A DNA stretch of 64,000 bases from Verticillium longisporum (lineage: Eukaryota; Ascomycota; Sordariomycetes; Glomerellales; Plectosphaerellaceae): assembly GCA_019188255.1 (NCBI GenBank), contig JAETXT010000008.1, forward strand, positions 3,782,001 through 3,846,000, given 5' to 3'. This document shows, piece after piece, positions 21,532-31,742 of the stretch (its first letter is position 1; each line of letters begins with the position of its first letter). The notes below the pieces were generated by a model, which was not told the DNA's origin, ran no database searches, and worked only from the letters and a program-made list of their open reading frames with translations. A program made the translations under genes and the position numbers.

Positions 21532-23376
21532 CTATTGCTTCGTGAGACGGGCAGCTCTGAATCTGCTCATCTTTTGACCACCATCAGCTTCATCGAGGGG
21601 CTGAATAGGGGATTCATCTTCTTGCAGGAAGCCGCCGTGCTTTTGGATGAAGTTACGGCGTTTCTGGTGGTATTCGTCGGCGAGATCCTGGTCCATGAAG
21701 TCGTCATTGTACTCCTCTCCAGCTCTGGTGGAGGTTGATTCACGCTCGAGGACGGACTCGGCAATCGTCTTCCCCAGGGGCCCTGTCGGAGCCGTGGGCC
21801 TGTCCTGGTCCAGGAATCGAACAGGAACATCGAGTGGTCCCTTGGGCACGGGTGACTCGCCCGCTGTTGCCGCTTCGCCTCGATCCTTCTTGAAGCGGGA
21901 TGCTTTACGAACCGGCTTGGAGGTTTGCTTTGGACGTTGTGAGGGACCGCTTCTTTCCACGATGTCGCTGAGGGGTTCAACAAATGGCCTCGCCGGTTCT
22001 GACGATGTTTGTGAGGCCGACGGAACGTCATCGGGGGCGATATCCAGATCCGCGGCAAAACGTACACTCTTCTTCTCATCTGCGCCATCATCCACAACCG
22101 ACGACTTTAGGTTGGAAGCGCGTGGAGAGAGAGCGGGTTCCGTGGGCGGAGCTTCTGAGGCTGGTCGAGGCTCTTGTTGAACTGTGATGCGGCCCAGTCC
22201 TTCTGGCTCGTTGTCGTCAGAATCAGTATCCTGTTCAGCCAACTGTTCAGTGAACCTGGACTTGATGCCAAGGCGCTTCTCGAGCTCCAACATCCGCTGG
22301 CGATAATCGTTATCAATAACGCTGCCAATAGAGCGACCATATTTATCCTCTTCGTCGTCTTCCTCTTCATCCTCCTCAGAATACTCCTCGTCGAAGCCTT
22401 CGTCATCGTCTGTGGCTTCTTCCAGGGTCAGTTCGGCGACAACGGCGCCCACCTCACCCATGCCGTACTTGAGCATCTCTTGTCGTAAAAAGGCATCTCC
22501 TTCCGACTCATCTCCAGGGATGACGGCTTCTGAACGGGCCAGTTGCTCTTGATCCTTGGCGGTTTGCATAATCTGTTCGACGCGGACGGCTGTTCTGGAC
22601 TTCTCTGTTTCCTCTCCAGCTTTGGTATCTTCCGTGAATGAGACGCTCTTCTTCTTGCCGCCGTCGTTGAGGTCTTCCCTTGACGAGGGTCCACCGACAG
22701 ATTCAAGGTGCTTTTTCGCTGGTGGAGCTTGCGTTGTTGGTGCTCTTTGCGCTGGAGCCTTTGGCGATACCTTCTGGGTTGCTGTTGCTTCAGATTTGGG
22801 CTCCACTGGAGCACTTTTAGGGATCTGTTCAGGTGCTGGCCCTCCTTGTGGTATACCATTGATGCCGGCCTTCTTCAGGAGCTCTTCCAGTTGGGTTTGC
22901 GCGTCTCCAGGCTTCTGCACGCGAGATGAGATGACCTCGCCGTCTTCATCGAGTTCCTCGATGATCTCTGACATTGGCAGGCCCTCTTCATCCCGCATGT
23001 CAGGATCGGTAATGATCGATGCCGCAGCATATTTCTCTTCGGCGATTTCGAGCTGCTTCTCCAGGGTTCCGAGGTTCTTCGTGACGTAGTCGATCCGTCG
23101 TGAAAGAACATTAACGATTTGATCAGCAGGTTTGATTCCAACATTGCCGAAGATCTCATCGAGTTCCTTCCGGTCTATGACATCGCTCCTGAATTCGGCC
23201 CGTATCCTGGCGAGATCTTTCTGAGTGACAGGTTTTGGGGCTGACTCTATCTCGTCTTTGAGAGTCTCATACTCGGCGTCCCATCGTCGCCAGTGTTGGA
23301 GGCCTTTCCGCAGCTTCGCGACGTTTTCCTCGAGCTGAGCTCGATGTCGCTCCAGGTCTTGCAGACTGTCCTTCAT
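21532..23376 (-). CDS. URI/Bud27-like unconventional prefoldin
   Basis: A single exon of about 614 codons from the ATG at 23376; an upstream in-frame ATG at 23412 is also possible. The N-terminal ~130 residues form a prefoldin-alpha-like coiled coil (LERHRAQLEENVAKLRKGLQ, then the loop FGNVGIKPADQIVNVLSRR and a second helix). The middle is acidic and disordered. The C-terminus carries the fungal DUF3835-type end (KRRNFIQKHGGFLQ, then SRFRAARL). Yeast Bud27 and human URI bind Rpb5 and assist cytoplasmic assembly of RNA polymerases and TOR-linked translation control. The role in this organism is inferred from this architecture. Confidence 0.85.
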   Translation of the reverse strand: MKDSLQDLERHRAQLEENVAKLRKGLQHWRRWDAEYETLKDEIESAPKPVTQKDLARIRAEFRSDVIDRKELDEIFGNVGIKPADQIVNVLSRRIDYVTKNLGTLEKQLEIAEEKYAAASIITDPDMRDEEGLPMSEIIEELDEDGEVISSRVQKPGDAQTQLEELLKKAGINGIPQGGPAPEQIPKSAPVEPKSEATATQKVSPKAPAQRAPTTQAPPAKKHLESVGGPSSREDLNDGGKKKSVSFTEDTKAGEETEKSRTAVRVEQIMQTAKDQEQLARSEAVIPGDESEGDAFLRQEMLKYGMGEVGAVVAELTLEEATDDDEGFDEEYSEEDEEEDDEEDKYGRSIGSVIDNDYRQRMLELEKRLGIKSRFTEQLAEQDTDSDDNEPEGLGRITVQQEPRPASEAPPTEPALSPRASNLKSSVVDDGADEKKSVRFAADLDIAPDDVPSASQTSSEPARPFVEPLSDIVERSGPSQRPKQTSKPVRKASRFKKDRGEAATAGESPVPKGPLDVPVRFLDQDRPTAPTGPLGKTIAESVLERESTSTRAGEEYNDDFMDQDLADEYHQKRRNFIQKHGGFLQEDESPIQPLDEADGGQKMSRFRAARLTKQ

Positions 23377-24399
23377 AGTTGTAGTGTCAAGAACGTCTCG
23401 ATGTCGATGCAAAAGCCAACAGAAAATGCAATCACTTGGACAAATTTTGGTGAAAGACCTGAATCATTAAGTATGTGACTAGCGGGGCAACGGGTAAATG
23501 CAACTATTGCTAGACCCACAATACGAACGATCCTGTTACGTCAGTTCGCCAAGTGATAGTCACCTTGCACATGTACATCAGCCCAGTCTGAGATGACAGT
23601 CCATCCTTTGCTTCCTCCCACGTCGGCAACTTTCACGTGTTTTCGACTCGAGAGGGTTGATCGAAACTGGTTCAGTGCGTTCGGGCAGACCAAGTCCTAC
23701 CTCGGCGAGCGTCAGGGTTCCAACAGTGCCGGCGTTTCCGAGACACGGACTTCGCTACCCTTGGATGCCGTACCATATGTGAGTTGGGAGAGCTCCGAGG
23801 TCTGCTACACAATCCTTCTGGAGCAAGTGGGTTTTGGCCGAAGTCTCCTCGGCGTGGCTTTTCGAGGACCTGTCCTGCCGTAACTATCCGAACTCCGTAA
23901 GGACTAGTCGTTTCGTTATTGATCTCTCTTCGAATACCCACCATCATATTGACCGTTGTGGGCTGCGGTACCTTCCCAGTTTAAAAACTAAGCCTAGTTT
24001 TTCTTACCTGCTGCCTTACGTCGCTTACCATTATGTACCTTAGGTACCTTACCTTACCTTACCTTACCTTACCTAAGGTACCTTAGGTACCTGATGGAGA
24101 CTCAGCCCTGACGAAAGTCACAGCACCAGCCGGTCCTTCATCAGCTCACCTTACCCTTCCGGCAAATAGCTTCATGATCTAAGATCGATTACGTCAGCCG
24201 CGCGATGGGTCAAGCTTGACTTTGCGACATGTGAATCCAGGGACGCATCAAAGTCAGCGTTCTAGTTTCTCTTCAATCTCAATCTATCCTCAGTCTTACA
24301 CGCCCGTCGGCTTTTGGGCCTCTTCTCACCGCTAGTCCTGTCCCCCAAAATCCCATAATTTCATCTCTTTGACATGCAAAGCGTATAGCGTAGCTCGCC
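23377..24399. promoter_or_regulatory. divergent intergenic region
   Basis: About 1 kb between the URI-like gene and a C6 regulator. It holds the CCTTA-type repeat at about 24033-24092 and no convincing gene. Confidence 0.4.
24033..24092. repeat. short TACCT/TACCTTA tandem repeat with palindromic arms
   Basis: A core of about five 5-bp CCTTA units is flanked by inverted ACCTTAGGTACC-type arms, so the block could fold on itself. It is a simple repeat with no coding capacity. Confidence 0.75.
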
Positions 24400-25596
24400 A
24401 TGAACCAACCCAAACGCGATCGCCCTGCCAAAGGTATCAGGCAAGCTTGCGACTCCTGCCATGCCAAAAAGATTCGATGCATCCGAGCACCGGGATCGAC
24501 ACCAAAACCATGCGAACGATGCGTGCGGGAACACATTGAATGCGTCTTCAGCCCGGCATTGAAGACTGGGAGGCCCAAAAAAGAAAGGTCTGCCACTGCT
24601 GGTCACCGCGAGAATAGCGATGAACCGTCAACAGCGCCTCTGAAGCCCGTTATATTCAGGGCTATGACCCCCATTACTCCTTCCACGGCTCAGACAAGTC
24701 ACGACAGCGTGGACGCTACTCCTCGGTATCCGCTGGTCGACACCGCGGCGGCAGATGACAGCTACGATGTGGGCCAGGACCAGGACCAGGAAGATGAAAG
24801 GACCCTGGAGGAGCTGTTACCAAATCTCAGGGGCACACACGACGCTCAAAGTGTTGTTCTTGCTAAGCTTGAGCGCATGTCAGCTCTGCAGCAACAGCTT
24901 CTGAGTAAAAGAAGGATACTTACGCCTCTGTTCTCACAACGACCTCCTCCGGGTGTAGCCTTGCGTTCGGACACCCTCCATGAGCTCCTAGACGTTGCGC
25001 GAAAGGTTTCCAACATGCATGTCTGGCTCATGATGGCCGCCGAACGATTTTCCTGGCGCAACCGAATCATGCACAGCATGACCGACGACACCTCTTGCAT
25101 GATGCTGGTACTGCCGGCTATGTTCGTCCTCGATGTCTTCATCGAAACCCTACGATTGGTCTTTCCCTTACCCGACGAGCCTTCAAACGCACAGCTTGCA
25201 ACGCAGCAAATGACTGCTGAGGATGCGCAAGGCATGGGGCTGCCGGATCCCAGTCTGATCATCTACGTGTCGTCTTTGGCATCCGACACAACACTCGTCG
25301 ACGACCTGATGAGCAGTCGATCGGAAGATGAATGCCGTAACCCTGTCTCCGAGTTTGTCCTCGTCAACATGGTTAAGGAGCAGCACGACAAACAACGTCA
25401 CGCGTGCGATGCAGTCAGCGCGACATTTCCTCGCAAACATTCCGCGCCTGGGGCTCAGGAGTTGATGGCAGTGCTTCTGGCACAGTACTCTGCCAAGCTG
25501 GATCTTGTTCGAGGCGAGGTTTCCAGAGTTGAGACTATCGGACAAGATACCCCAATGCATCACTCGGCGGTCGAGACAGTGTCAAGTAAATCCTGA
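24400..25596 (+). CDS. Zn(II)2Cys6 transcription factor
   Basis: A single-exon protein of 398 residues. The binuclear zinc cluster has Cys17, 20, 27, 38, 41 and 48 (CDSCHAKKIRC ... CERCVREHIEC), followed by a basic GRPKKER linker, as in AflR-like regulators. Residues 120-260 contain hydrophobic helices (HVWLMMAAERFSW, LPAMFVLDVFIETLRLVF), but I do not recognise a fungal_trans domain. It is probably a nuclear DNA-binding regulator with unknown targets. Neighbours are a housekeeping gene and an asparaginase, with no obvious target cluster. Confidence 0.85.
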   Translation: MNQPKRDRPAKGIRQACDSCHAKKIRCIRAPGSTPKPCERCVREHIECVFSPALKTGRPKKERSATAGHRENSDEPSTAPLKPVIFRAMTPITPSTAQTSHDSVDATPRYPLVDTAAADDSYDVGQDQDQEDERTLEELLPNLRGTHDAQSVVLAKLERMSALQQQLLSKRRILTPLFSQRPPPGVALRSDTLHELLDVARKVSNMHVWLMMAAERFSWRNRIMHSMTDDTSCMMLVLPAMFVLDVFIETLRLVFPLPDEPSNAQLATQQMTAEDAQGMGLPDPSLIIYVSSLASDTTLVDDLMSSRSEDECRNPVSEFVLVNMVKEQHDKQRHACDAVSATFPRKHSAPGAQELMAVLLAQYSAKLDLVRGEVSRVETIGQDTPMHHSAVETVSSKS

Positions 25597-26334
25597 AAAT
25601 ATCCATTTTCGACCTCTTGGCCCTGCTGTTATCCTATTGCATTAAGTCGCACCGGTCCGGCTAGGTCCGGACCAGGGGTGATACACCCATCTCATCCTTC
25701 GTGTCGTACAGTTTCGCCAGAAGGGGTTGGGTGATCTTGCACATGTGGTTCCAGCCCAAGCGATACTTTCCACGAAAGAGACATCCCGTAAGCAATCCCG
25801 ATCACATGGTCCTGATGCCGTGTGCACCATCTATCATTCGCTGAACCCGGGTTGACAGCTCAGGTCTGCCGACCATATGTCGCACCTCTGGATCAAATGC
25901 CTGGCACCTCAATCATTTCCATCTCAGCCAACAAAGTCACCAATGTGATTGCGCTTGTCTGATGAGACTGTCAGTGTTACAACGGAAGCCAAGGTCATAT
26001 CCATTCTTCCAACTATTCCGCACTCATCTGCCTCTTCTCGGCTGGTCTAGTTTGCAACCGCGCGATTTGGTTTGTGTTCTACACAAATCCTGTCCGACCT
26101 GACCTGCTTGTCTCTACATCACTGCAGGCTTTTGCAGGTTCGAAAACCCGCGAAGCGCCTTTGCAAGAATTATAAGAAGAAAGAACATCTCGTTAGCTCG
26201 ACATCACCTATTCCCCGATGTTCTACAGTCGACACCGTTGGTCTTGGTCAGCCTTCCGTCTCGCAGAGCTTCATGCACCGCCAAACTCATAACCCTTACC
26301 CAGCCATCACAAGCGATCTACGCCCACGTCCGAC
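25597..26334. promoter_or_regulatory. intergenic region upstream of asparaginase
   Basis: Tandem genes on the same strand. A small frame near 26072-26374 lacks family resemblance. No repeat or RNA gene seen. Confidence 0.4.
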
Positions 26335-27444
26335 ATGGAACCCCGGTCCTATGCGGTTACAGCACGACCTGTAGCTAACATACCGGCCAGACCAATAGCC
26401 ATTGCGCCCCAAGATGCAAATGAGCTCCGGGTGGTTCATCAACAGATGTCCCACAAGCATCATCTGCCAAATGTAACCATATTTGCTACAGGAGGCACGA
26501 TTGCGGCCACTGCAGCCTCTGCCGCTGTCACCATGGGCTACAAGTCTGGAGATATCGGAATCGAAGCACTTATTGATGCTGTTCCGCAAATTCGAACGGT
26601 AGCCAATATTCAAGGTATTCAGGTCATGAATATCGATTCAACAGAGGTGACCGCGAAGGACCTGATAAGTCTGGCACGCCGAGCCCAACAAGAAGTTAGC
26701 AGTCCTCATTGCGACGGCCTCGTCATCACACACGGCACTGATACCCTAGAGGAGTCGGCCTTTTTCGTTGATCTTACCGTGCAAACCGACAAGCCGATTG
26801 TTTTCGTGGGCGCGATGCGGCCGGCAACGATCATCAGTGCCGATGGTCCGCTGAACCTCCTGGAAGCCGTCACGCTCGCCGCCAGCCCCAAGGCCCGGGG
26901 TCGTGGTGTTCTCGTCACTCTCAACGACAGAATTGGCTCGGCCTTCCTAACGAGCAAGATGCACGCGAACTCGGTCGATGCGTTTCGCGCCTCAGAGGGC
27001 GGCTATCTTGGTTTCTTCTTCGACGTTCAGCCCAGGTTCTTCTACGCGCCGTCTCTTCCGCTGGGCCGCCACTACTTTAGTGCTTTTGACTTGCCTGATG
27101 AGCTGCCGCAGGTCGAGATTCTCTATTCGTACCAGGGGTTCAATCCGCGTCTCGCAGAGGCGGCCGTCAAGATGGGTGCTAAGGGCCTCGTGCTTGCTGG
27201 ACCAGGTTACGGAACCTGGAGGAAGGCTGGTCGGATGGAGAACGCCAGGTTGGTTGAGCAGTACAACACGCAAATTGTCACGGCATCGCAGAACGGTGAC
27301 GGCTTCGCCATCTCGCAGGGAGGCAGGAATAACTACGGCGCTGGCCATTTGAATCCTCGCAAGGCAAGGATTATGCTGCAACTAGGACTGGCACAGGGAT
27401 ACGACTCTGAGAAGCTGGAGAAACTGTTTTCCTTTGACTGCTGA
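26335..27444 (+). CDS. L-asparaginase, type II family
   Basis: A single exon of 369 residues. The first catalytic motif IFATGGTIA puts the nucleophile Thr at residue 52, and the second motif LVITHGTDTLEESAFF (about 129-144) carries the Thr and Asp of the second catalytic triad. Further family segments are FVGAMRP, SADGPLNLLEAV and a C-terminal NPRKARIMLQLGLA. It hydrolyses asparagine to aspartate and ammonia. A clear signal peptide is lacking from this start, although fungal type II enzymes are often secreted. A 5' exon encoding one cannot be excluded, and an internal ATG at 26446 is an alternative start. The length is close to the family norm. Confidence 0.92.
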   Translation: MEPRSYAVTARPVANIPARPIAIAPQDANELRVVHQQMSHKHHLPNVTIFATGGTIAATAASAAVTMGYKSGDIGIEALIDAVPQIRTVANIQGIQVMNIDSTEVTAKDLISLARRAQQEVSSPHCDGLVITHGTDTLEESAFFVDLTVQTDKPIVFVGAMRPATIISADGPLNLLEAVTLAASPKARGRGVLVTLNDRIGSAFLTSKMHANSVDAFRASEGGYLGFFFDVQPRFFYAPSLPLGRHYFSAFDLPDELPQVEILYSYQGFNPRLAEAAVKMGAKGLVLAGPGYGTWRKAGRMENARLVEQYNTQIVTASQNGDGFAISQGGRNNYGAGHLNPRKARIMLQLGLAQGYDSEKLEKLFSFDC

Positions 27445-28196
27445 AGGAGGGCATCCTTGGAGGATTGTTGGTCCAAAAAACATTACTCAGTGCCATAGTT
27501 GACTTTGGTCTCACAATAGCCGTATTATTCCTGATTACCTTAGATGGTAGCTCATTCACCGACTGCATCGGGTTGCACGGCCGACTCGCGTTGATCCTCT
27601 CCGCCAATCTCCCGAGATCGACCACGGAGCGTGCAAGTAAAGAAAACTTGCTGAGCTTGGACAGCCTCGCCTCACCTGTTGACTCGGGGCAGATCCCCGT
27701 CCATCGAGCTCCCGGACACCGTGGGGGGCCCGTGGGATGTATTGTTCTAGACGGTAGAGGTGTCTCACCGCCAATACCTATGCACATATCGCTTCACGAT
27801 GCCTTGTACTACCACATCCAGTGGAAATGAGTTGGGCAGGCCAGAGAATTTTTCCATCTTCATGTCACACTGTACCTTTCCTTCTGAATTGAATCTTAAT
27901 CGAATTTTCATCAGCCTTTTTTGATAGCTCGCCATCGCTCCACTCGTCGGAATCCACTCACATTGTCCAAGACCCCGTTTTGGTAGCCGATCGGCTATCT
28001 TGATACAGGAGGACAGCCCAGACCCTATCTCCAGTGATCGCTGTCTTTTCATCGATCCTGCCAAAGCCACGACACTGACGTACATTGCCTCCTTTTTTCT
28101 TGTGCGATAGCCCCGGCGTCTCTCCAGTTTCATTTCACGTTGTCTTGTGCCTATTTGCAATCAATTCTTTCTCTTGTTCCGACATACACCGTCATC
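27445..28196. promoter_or_regulatory. intergenic region upstream of sym1
   Basis: About 750 bases. The T/C-rich leader just before 28197 is typical of a housekeeping promoter. No other feature supported. Confidence 0.4.
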
Positions 28197-28863
28197 ATGC
28201 TCGCCTGGTAAGCAATGCAGTAACCCCCTTAGCCGCCCCCATGCAGCTCACTCATGCGCCCGTCACTGACATCATCCAGGTACCAAGCTCGCCTGGCCGC
28301 ACGCCCGCTGCTCACCCAGAGCATCACCACCGGCATCCTCTTTGCCACTGGTGACATTGTTGCCCAGCAGGCCATCGAGAAGAGGGGCACCAAGGGCCAC
28401 GATCTTGCCCGCACAGGCCGCATGGCCCTCTACGGCGGCAGTACGTCGTCCCTGCGCCCCTGCGCCCCTGTCGACTCTGCGCCAGTGCACATTCACTGAC
28501 CCTCCCCCCTACTTAGGTGTCTTCGGCCCCGTCGCCACGACCTGGTTCGGCTTCCTCGCGCGCAACGTCAACTTCCGCAGCACCGCTGCCACCACCATTG
28601 GCCGCGTCGCCACCGACCAGCTCGTCTTCGCCCCCGTCATGATTGGTGTCTTCCTCTCCTCCATGGCCACCCTCGAGGGCACCAGCCCCAAGGCCAAGCT
28701 TGAAAAGAGCTACTTTCCCGCGCTGACGGCCAACTGGATGGTCTGGCCCGCCGTCCAGGCCTTCAACTTTGCCCTGGTCCCTCTGCAGCACCGCCTGTTG
28801 TTCGTCAACGTGATCAGTATCGGGTGGAACTGTTTCCTCAGCGCGCTCAACAGCGCTAAGTGA
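28197..28863 (+). CDS. sym1: Sym1/Mpv17/PMP22-family mitochondrial inner-membrane protein
   Basis: Exons 28197-28207, 28280-28440 and 28517-28863 give 172 residues in frame. The first coding exon is only 11 bases (MLAW split codon). Family features are the [19 protein letters not shown] start, ATGDIVAQQ, then YGG(S)[13 protein letters not shown], a [19 protein letters not shown] helix, and the C-terminal signature [21 protein letters not shown] followed by [13 protein letters not shown]. Four hydrophobic segments fit a small channel-like inner-membrane protein. In yeast Sym1 is needed for ethanol growth under heat stress. Confidence 0.93.
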
Positions 28864-29830
28864 GGGCCGCCCCCAGTGTGACGTCCTCTTGGAGCAAAAG
28901 GGCTAGCGTTGCTTCGGCGGAGCATGGGCTTTTGGTTGGTTTTGTATACATCTTATAGACAGCAGGCACACATGGCATGTGGATTGGCCCTGGGCATTAT
29001 TTCTTTGGGTTTCGCCTCATAGCGGATCGAGCAGCGTCGACCGCCTTCAAAATTGTAATTGTCTGTCGTTTCCTCACCACCTTGATCTTCTCGTCTCGTC
29101 TGGTCTGAGTTCCTCTTGTCTTGTTGGCTTGAGGCTTGTTGAGTGGAGCTGTTCATGGTCGGCTTTTTCAACAAGTTTCTTACCAAATGGTGTTCCGCGG
29201 ACGCAACTTGACTGGGTTCTTGTTCACAAAGCATACGGTTTCGGGTGGTTACTCAAGGTTGCCAGCTCTGTGTTTGGACGCACCGCTGTCATGGTGAACT
29301 GGAGCTCCTGATTGGGAGATTGGGATTGCAATTGCACCCCACTTGGGGTATGCAGCTGCCGGGAATCACTATATTGAAGATCCGCGGGTTAACCCATTTT
29401 TATTATATACTAGGTAACTTAGCTAATATATTAATACTTTTAAACCCCTATACTATAAGATTCTATTGATTCTATCTTCTCTAATGATAACTTTAGACTC
29501 AAGTAGCGGGTCTCAGGGTGAGTCCTTCTCGATATTGACTTTGCAACCCTTTCACCTTGGGGATGAAATACTATCTAATGCTTGATTGTGCGCTGGTGGT
29601 TCGATGGTTAACAATATTTCCTCCGTCCTGGAGTCAGGATCCTAGGATTATACCTGGCCATGCTCCTAGCCGCCCAGCACCGATTGAAAAGCTCATAAGG
29701 GTACATTGACTGTAATGAAATCGGCAATGAATTCATGCCAGGGCGTTAATCAAAGGGCAACATCTTGTTCATCGCTCTGGATGCTTGCAATCTACATAAT
29801 TCTTACTCTCTCGCAATTCCGTCATCAACT
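28864..29830. other. intergenic region with A/T-rich relic
   Basis: Nearly 1 kb without a gene. Bases about 29390-29500 are strongly A/T- and TpA-rich compared with the flanks, as in RIP-decayed transposon remnants, but no ends can be defined. Confidence 0.4.
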
Positions 29831-29929
29831 GGTGAGGTGGCCGAGTTGGTTATGGCGCCAGGTTAAGGTCTACCTTAACTAGATTTCCTGGTGGGGCAAC
29901 CCGCGCGAGTTCGAGTCTCGTCCTCATCA
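29831..29929 (+). tRNA. tRNA-Leu (anticodon AAG) with 17-nt intron
   Basis: The acceptor stem GGTGAGG pairs with CCTCATC (one G-T wobble). The anticodon stem CCAGG/CCTGG is perfect, with anticodon AAG at 29865-29867. A 17-base intron lies at 29869-29885, one base 3' of the anticodon, and contains CCTTAA, complementary to the anticodon loop. A long variable arm (class II) and a TTCGAGT T-loop follow. Discriminator A at 29929. Confidence 0.95.
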
Positions 29930-29934
29930 ATACC

Positions 29935-29939
29935 TTTTT
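29935..29939 (+). terminator. RNA polymerase III terminator
   Basis: A T5 run five bases past the tRNA-Leu 3' end. Confidence 0.8.
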
Positions 29940-30288
29940 GCCCCATTCGAGCGCCATCCTGAGTTCATCTATGGTGGGCAAGTTTTTACAATGTGAGAGG
30001 CTATCCGACGCGGTGCTTATAGGAGGCTATGCCTGTATTGCCTGAAGCCTGCATTAACTAATGCATATCGATGTGGGAAGGAACGGCTGCCAGTGACTGA
30101 AACGTTGCACCGAGCCTGTGGCTGGCACTCCACACCGGCGCTGGAGATGGTCGAAGCCAAGCAATAGGACGGTACGGCGAGGGGTAGCTCGCTCCTCGAC
30201 CTCGACATTCCTTTCATATCAATGGACAGAATTCAAACTCCAAAAATTCACTGACAGTTGTCAACGTTTGTTAAGTTCAATTGCGATA
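29940..30288. promoter_or_regulatory. promoter region of the dioxygenase gene
   Basis: About 350 bases. Upstream in-frame codons from 30118 do not resemble the family, so this is taken as leader. Confidence 0.35.
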
Positions 30289-31173
30289 ATGGCGGCTCCT
30301 TCTCTGCTTGATCGTCTCAACACTGACGGCTTCGTCGTGGTCCCTTCCGCCCTGTCACCAGACGAACTCGCCGAACTCCGTCGGGCCGCCCAGGACACAA
30401 CGGCTCTGGCCCGCGCCGGCGAATGGCCTCACGTCCGCACTCTCCCGAAGCAGTTCCCTCCCTGGCCCAAGTCGAGCCCGGACAACTTGCCCAAGGAAGG
30501 TATTTGGGGTGACCAGGGAATGATGCACCCAGACCTGCCCAACAGCGCGGTATACGTCAAGACGTACTTCTCTGATGCCGTCATTGGGCCTACGAAGGAG
30601 CTCCTCCAGTGCTCGGACGAGGACCTTGTGATGGAACTCTTCAACTTGTTGGTCCGGCCAGACAGTGACTTTGAGCTGCGCTGGCATCGGGATGACATTC
30701 CCGCAACGGCGACGGCTGAAGAGGAGCTCGCACGGCTCAACCAGCCGGCCTTCTCAGCGCAGTGGAACATGGCACTCTACGACGACGAGAGTCTCATCGT
30801 TGTCCCAGGCTCTCACAAGCACGCCAGGACCGACGTTGAGAGATGTGCGGATCCCTTTGAAAAGGACATGCCGGAGCAGCTGCTGGTCAAGCTCGATGCC
30901 GGCGACGTCGTCTTTTACAACAACAATATTTTGCACCGCGGGGCCTACAAGTCCGGCAAGGAGCGCATGACGCTGCATGGAAGCGCTGGGCATGTCAGGG
31001 GTAGCTCGCTCAGAGCCCGCAACGTGCTGCAGCATGGGCTGAAGGACTGGGTTGATCGGGTCGACTTGAGCGCTCTCGGTGACAAGGAGAAGAAGCGAGC
31101 GGAGCACATGCGGGAGATGCTTGTCAAGATGGGCCAAGAGGCGGGCGAGGTCGGGTTCTCGCTCGATGGTTGA
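30289..31173 (+). CDS. phytanoyl-CoA dioxygenase (PhyH)-like Fe(II)/2-oxoglutarate oxygenase
   Basis: A single exon of 294 residues from the ATG at 30289 (context GATAATGGCG), chosen because the family N-terminus (LLDRLNTDGFVVVPSALSPDELAELR) begins there. The iron-binding facial triad is His133-x-Asp135 (RWHRDD) and distal His216 (ILHRG). Arg226 (SGKERMTLH) sits where 2-oxoglutarate is bound. Other double-stranded beta-helix strands are visible (WNMALYDDESLIVVPGSHK, LLVKLDAGDVVFYNNN). It is probably a soluble hydroxylase of unknown substrate. Confidence 0.88.
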   Translation: MAAPSLLDRLNTDGFVVVPSALSPDELAELRRAAQDTTALARAGEWPHVRTLPKQFPPWPKSSPDNLPKEGIWGDQGMMHPDLPNSAVYVKTYFSDAVIGPTKELLQCSDEDLVMELFNLLVRPDSDFELRWHRDDIPATATAEEELARLNQPAFSAQWNMALYDDESLIVVPGSHKHARTDVERCADPFEKDMPEQLLVKLDAGDVVFYNNNILHRGAYKSGKERMTLHGSAGHVRGSSLRARNVLQHGLKDWVDRVDLSALGDKEKKRAEHMREMLVKMGQEAGEVGFSLDG

Positions 31174-31742
31174 GGCTATCGGCTATCGGTGAGAGAGCCG
31201 AAACATGAGCGGGGAAGCGCCGAATAACGGGGAATTGAATCTTGCAGCGTTTGTCTATCTGGCGGTGAGGGTGGTCATTGGTGAGCTAGATCCAAGCGGA
31301 GGCGGAGGTGAGGCGAGGCGCGATCACGAGATGAGGCTGGGCGCATGATGCAACGGACAGCCTCCGCCTACCTGAGTCACTCGCACAGGCTGCTACAAAC
31401 AGTTGAAGCCCGCACTTTAGATTCAATTGTAACGAGGCATTTCATTGTGCACCCGCAAACCACTGGAATATTCACGTCCTTCCATTGATCATTCGGGTAG
31501 GCTTCGGTACATCGGAGAGGTGCCTCGCTCAACTCACCTCGACAGCCCATTCGTGGATGCCTCAGGCGAAGTGGAGCCCCAAGTCGTGCATCTTTTCCCT
31601 GCGGCCAAATCCGGGCCTTTGAACAGCGGCAAACCACCATCGTCACGGCGCGAGGAGCATCAACAGCCTCGCAACCCCCTCTCTCCCCAGACCCGCCTCC
31701 CTTGTCCGCTCCAGGACTTGTGTATTAGGCGACGGACACACC
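31174..31742. promoter_or_regulatory. intergenic region, nothing recognised
   Basis: About 570 bases between two rightward genes; no RNA gene or repeat seen. Confidence 0.4.

Noticed and set aside
24033..24092. CCTTA repeats considered as an internal telomere-like tract
   Set aside because: The unit is not the fungal telomere repeat TTAGGG and the block is short and palindromic.
29390..29500. A/T-rich stretch considered as a defined transposon
   Set aside because: No terminal repeats, duplication or coding remnant could be found; kept only as a possible relic.
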